Positions 57,166-60,370 of a stretch of 60,370 nucleotides of DNA are shown here, piece after piece. The DNA is from Fragilaria crotonensis (Eukaryota; Bacillariophyta; Fragilariophyceae; Fragilariales; Fragilariaceae): positions 10,001-70,370 of the forward strand of contig JAKSYS010000297.1 of the NCBI GenBank assembly GCA_022925895.1, read 5' to 3'. The position numbers and the translations under genes were made by a program. The stretch's first letter is position 1, and every line of letters begins with the position of its first letter. Below the pieces are notes generated by a model that ran no database searches, was not told the origin of the DNA, and saw only the letters and a program-made list of their open reading frames with translations.

Positions 57166-58446
57166 ATGATTTATCGCCTCTTCTTCCATGTTTTCATCCT
57201 AGCCAATGGCATTTCTGCCTTTGCATCATCGTCATCTTTCAGCTCTCTGTCAGTCTCGGAGCTCAAACGGCTCCTTTCCGAGAGAGGAGTCGACTTTCGC
57301 GATTGCCTCGAGAAACGCGACCTTGTTGAGCGCTTGGAATCCGCCAAGCACTTGGGAACGACAACTCCGAAGGCCCAATTGTCGAACGAAGAAACGAGAC
57401 TCATCAGCACCTTCCAACGAGTCTCGCCGGCAGTAGCCTTTATCACAACAACGGTACGCGCCAAGCAGCGATTTTCGTTGCAAGAAATGGAGTTTCCCAT
57501 GGGGACCGGATCGGGGTTTCTGTGGGACAACAAGGGACATGTCGTGACCAACTACCATGTAATTGCTTCACAAGGTAATGTTCCAAAGCAGCTGAAGGTC
57601 AAGCTAGCAGGAATGGCGGAGGCATCTGAAGCGACGGTGGTGGGAGTGGAACCTGAGAAAGATCTCGCTGTGCTCCAAATTGATGTTCGTAACCTGCCGA
57701 AGCCTCTTGATGTCGGCACATCATCGGATTTGCAAGTCGGACAATCAGTGATGGCCATTGGGAATCCTTTTGGATTGGATAATACGCTGACGACAGGTGT
57801 AGTTTCCGCCACTGGCCGTGACGTCCAAGGAGTTGGAGGACGCCCCATCAAGGGATGCATTCAAACGGATGCAGCGATTAATCCTGGGAACTCTGGCGGA
57901 CCACTACTGGATTCTAACGGCAGATTGATTGGTGTCAACACAGCCATTTACACAGGTGGTACAAGCCGTGGGAATGTGGGAATTGGTTTCGCGATTCCTG
58001 TCGACACGGTTCGGAGGGTTGTCAACCAGATTATTCGGTATGGAAAAGTGGTGCGTCCGACCTTGGGAATTCAGGTTGTCGATGATAGGATTGTTCAAAG
58101 AATCAGTGAGCAATTGCGACGTAAGTTGGAAGGTGTACTGATCGCCGAAGTCCTGCCCGGTTCACCCGCAGCTTCAATTTTGCAGCCGACGACCATGAAC
58201 GGGGACGGTACAATCAATTTAGGTGATTTGATAACTCACATTGACGGAGAACCTGTCAAACAGGTCGAAGACTTGCTTTCGGAGGTGGAGAAGAAACGAG
58301 AGGGCGATTCGGTTCGATTGACTGTCATGCGTAAGGGTGTAAAGGGCGAATATGTTTCCGTGAAGTTGGCTGCGAGGGATCGCATGATGGCTTCACGAAA
58401 CGCTAGTCCCAACATTAGTCCGAAGTACACCAGTACTTGGCAGTAG
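57166..58446 (+). CDS. Plastid-type Deg/HtrA serine protease with SAP-like segment
   Basis: 426 aa from the ATG 57166. The longer frame to 56995 would hide the signal peptide MIYRLFFHVFILANGISAF and is rejected. The motif ISAFAS is ASAFAP-like. Residues 28-60 (SVSELKRLLSERGVDFRD) look like a SAP-type helix pair. The protease domain has the catalytic triad H131 (NYHVI), D166 (EKDLAVL) and S243 (NPGNSGGP). One PDZ domain follows (GVLIAEVLPGSPAA, GDLITHIDGEPV). Deg proteases degrade misfolded proteins, in plants including photosystem II subunits. The substrate here is inferred. Confidence 0.92.
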   Translation: MIYRLFFHVFILANGISAFASSSSFSSLSVSELKRLLSERGVDFRDCLEKRDLVERLESAKHLGTTTPKAQLSNEETRLISTFQRVSPAVAFITTTVRAKQRFSLQEMEFPMGTGSGFLWDNKGHVVTNYHVIASQGNVPKQLKVKLAGMAEASEATVVGVEPEKDLAVLQIDVRNLPKPLDVGTSSDLQVGQSVMAIGNPFGLDNTLTTGVVSATGRDVQGVGGRPIKGCIQTDAAINPGNSGGPLLDSNGRLIGVNTAIYTGGTSRGNVGIGFAIPVDTVRRVVNQIIRYGKVVRPTLGIQVVDDRIVQRISEQLRRKLEGVLIAEVLPGSPAASILQPTTMNGDGTINLGDLITHIDGEPVKQVEDLLSEVEKKREGDSVRLTVMRKGVKGEYVSVKLAARDRMMASRNASPNISPKYTSTWQ

Positions 58447-59054
58447 AAGTTTTAAGGTATAACGTTACTAAGGGTGGCTCAACAAGCATGCCAGAAATCT
58501 AAATTTGATTATATCGAGTTAAGAAGTGAGTTCGGACTGCTTCTAATAGAGAGCTGTACAATATGAAGTCCGACCACTTAGCCGCACCGACTGATGTGTT
58601 ACAGATACAGCAAGTCCGGTTCGTTGTGGAGTACCGTACTTGTACGCCGAGTGTGCAGTACACGTAGCATCCCTGTTCCTTGTGGCATGAATTGCTGTAC
58701 CAGTACCTGTAGAGGCTGATACAAGTACTTCCAGTACATGGTACAGTAAGACTCTAAGCGTCGTACAGTCCATCGTAGAGTACAAGTACCGGTACCTGGT
58801 AGTGAGAAGTCAGTCTTGAACCCGTGTACAATTGCATCATACTGTGTACTGTGTATGACATGAAATACCAGCCCTACCGTTACGTCTATTCTACCGGTAG
58901 TCGGTGTCCGTATGATGTATGATGTCATGTGTTGTGTGAGAGAAACCGATAAACCACACAAAAACAGAGGGTCGCTGAGCACGAAGCAAGAGGAAATAGA
59001 GGAAAGCCATCAACGTGTTAAATGCCGATATAACCCCTTGCCGTCAATTCAGCG
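58447..59054. other. Intergenic with GTAC-rich tract
   Basis: 608 bp; dense GTAC/CCAGTACC words at 58600-58800. No gene seen. Confidence 0.5.
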
Positions 59055-59567
59055 ATGGAGACTTTGAATACGGACAAGCCTCCTGATTTAGTGGCTAATA
59101 TAGAGGTGATGCAGATCCTGGAAGAGAAAATAGCAGCGCGGAAGGAAGCAAAGAAGGCTACCAAAGGCGGAACCACTTTGAGGCAACGCGACTGGATCGA
59201 AGAGAAAGTGTTGGAGTACCTCAAGTCGACCCCCTGTGTGCAAGCTGCGCCCGACAAGATGCCACAACTCGTGAAGCGACTGCGAGGCAGACCGAAGGAA
59301 GGATTTGGGTTGACAGACGCAGAAACTCTGCAAGTGCTGAACTTTATGCCCCGTGAGTCGGTTGAGATTCACCTCATGATTGAAGAACTCCAGGTCCGAA
59401 TGCCGGAAGAGCGACAAGAGGAGCTACTCGAGCTTGTAGCATCGTGTCTTAAAGGCCATTCGAATCATACACAGATAGATGGCGGAGACAACGATACGCT
59501 AGGAGCCGCTGACGATAACGCTGACGAACAAAACGGCAATCACATAAAAAGAGAGGATCCGATGTGA
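59055..59567 (+). CDS. RNA polymerase III subunit RPC9/CRCP (Rpb4-like)
   Basis: 170 aa, single exon. The core LTDAETLQVLNFMPRESVEIHLMIEE matches the helical HRDC-like fold of RPC9/Rpc17 and Rpb4, where a similar LLNxxP...VEIxLMVEE pattern is diagnostic. The N-terminal helical part (KIAARKEAKKATKGG) and the acidic tail are longer than in yeast. With RPC8 it forms the stalk of RNA polymerase III, which transcribes tRNA and 5S rRNA. Length suits the family. Rpb4 of RNA polymerase II is the main alternative. Confidence 0.82.
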   Translation: METLNTDKPPDLVANIEVMQILEEKIAARKEAKKATKGGTTLRQRDWIEEKVLEYLKSTPCVQAAPDKMPQLVKRLRGRPKEGFGLTDAETLQVLNFMPRESVEIHLMIEELQVRMPEERQEELLELVASCLKGHSNHTQIDGGDNDTLGAADDNADEQNGNHIKREDPM

Positions 59568-59864
59568 TTGAAGCTAGAATGCGGGTTGAAAGTTGGTAAC
59601 ACTACCAGGTAGATAACGCACGAAGATCCTTAGTCGCGTAGACGCATGATCGAATGCTAAAGTCTGCCTGCCATTTTCAATGATGTCCAACGCCTCCGTG
59701 AAATGGACTCAACTCCATCGATTCTGGCCTATTAGCTAAAGTGACCTCGACATGGTTTTTAGTGTCGTTTCACATCATAATACCACTTGCACTAGTGGGC
59801 ACAGGATTCGCTTGGTGAGCGAAAACAGTTCGTCGTTTCAATGTAGTACTACAATAGCGATTTA

Positions 59865-60329
59865 CTAATGCCCCTCGGCATATCCACCCAAGACTTCGAT
59901 CATTTCCAAAGTAAAAATAAGAACCGCACCGGGAGGAATGTCTCTCCCAGCTCCGTGATCTCCGTAAGCAAGTTCGGATGGCAAATAAAGCTCCCACGTG
60001 TCCCCCTCCTTCATGAGTTGCATCGCCTCCGTCCACCCCTTAATAACTTGATTGGGAGCAAAGTACGCTGGAGTCCCCCTCTTGAAAGAAGAATCAAAGA
60101 CTGTCCCATCAATCAAATGTCCTTCGTAATTGCATTTTGTCTGGGAATCAATTGCTGGAGTATGACCCGATTCTGAGGAAACCAAGACTTTGTAGAGGAG
60201 ACCCGACTCACGTTTGATGACACCGTCTTCTTTCTCCTTCTCAGCCAACCAATCAAGACCCTCTTGAGTAGTACCAGCAAGAGCACTGACCAACAAGAAG
60301 GCGAAGACGAAAACGACGCGAACGAACAT
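59865..60329 (-). CDS. Secretory FKBP-type peptidyl-prolyl isomerase, copy 2
   Basis: 154 aa, similar throughout to the FKBP at 56027. Signal peptide MFVRVVFVFAFLLVSALA, then CNYEGHLIDGTVFDSS, PNQVIKGWTEAMQLMKEG, LPSELAYGDHGAG and FTLEMIEV. The C-terminus GGYAEGH is not a canonical retention signal. The two copies are 3.8 kb apart in the same orientation with Deg and RPC9 between them, so they are a dispersed duplication. Function is proline isomerisation in the secretory pathway. Confidence 0.92.
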   Translation of the reverse strand: MFVRVVFVFAFLLVSALAGTTQEGLDWLAEKEKEDGVIKRESGLLYKVLVSSESGHTPAIDSQTKCNYEGHLIDGTVFDSSFKRGTPAYFAPNQVIKGWTEAMQLMKEGDTWELYLPSELAYGDHGAGRDIPPGAVLIFTLEMIEVLGGYAEGH

Positions 60330-60370
60330 GGTGACGATGAATTAATGCAACATGATCACGAGCATCATAC

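Noticed and set aside
1..60370. CRISPR arrays, operons or bacterial regulatory sites
   Set aside because: The window is eukaryotic: spliceosomal introns, signal-plus-transit presequences and retroelements. No spaced direct repeats of CRISPR type were seen.

Overview
The window reads as nuclear DNA of a diatom (or close photosynthetic stramenopile), most likely a pennate species with a moderately transposon-rich genome. Several predicted proteins begin with a signal peptide ending in an ASAFAP-like motif with phenylalanine at +1 (ASCFLP, AFSAP, AFSSP, VDGFRAQ, HAFQSP, ISAFAS). This is the bipartite presequence used to reach complex plastids. Genes have few, short GT-AG introns (about 75-130 nt), intergenic spacers are compact, and many spacers carry GTAC-rich palindromic tracts. 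No species is assigned.

Layout. 1-2206: 5' end of an LTR retrotransposon on the minus strand (gag-like ORF with one in-frame TGA, a primer-binding site resembling a half-tRNA-Met site, candidate LTR). 2480-6140: tandem repeats, a compound minisatellite and a decayed DNA-transposon transposase. 6975-13154: an unknown 422-aa protein, a plastid-type TPR/SAP protein with three TGACGTCA sites upstream, and an mRNA cap guanine-N7 methyltransferase. 13201-13975: a broken cysteine-rich gene. 13976-18442: a gene-poor stretch. 18443-19009: a hAT-type MITE with a perfect 8-bp target duplication. 19273-21641: a tandem pair of small plastid-type membrane proteins. 22228-26530: a small membrane protein, a GRIP-domain golgin and a 2OG-Fe(II) oxygenase. 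27024-30621: a tandem pair of Golgi-type sulfotransferases. 31393-32990: a plastid-type DUF4239 protein. 34140-34778: a disordered Pro-rich protein. 36174-43863: a DIRS-like tyrosine-recombinase retroelement with three ORFs on the minus strand. 44496-49591: CENP-X (MHF2), an ERV46/ERGIC3 cargo receptor and a double-domain phosphoglycerate mutase. 50681-60329: a Cys-rich membrane protein, an ABHD16-like hydrolase, two secretory FKBP isomerases, a plastid-type Deg protease with a SAP-like segment, and an RPC9/CRCP subunit of RNA polymerase III.

How the genes relate. There is no operon logic. Repeated themes are local tandem duplication (plastid-type pair, sulfotransferase pair, dispersed FKBP pair), divergent pairs sharing short promoters, one convergent pair 11 bp apart (CENP-X and ERV46), and secretory or plastid protein handling (ERV46, golgin, FKBPs, Deg, sulfotransferases). 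Exon structures were worked out by hand from splice signals and reading-frame continuity; transcripts would settle them. The most unusual items are the fused two-domain phosphoglycerate mutase whose second domain lacks a catalytic histidine, the broken Cys-rich gene, the intact-looking DIRS-like element and the clustered TGACGTCA sites.
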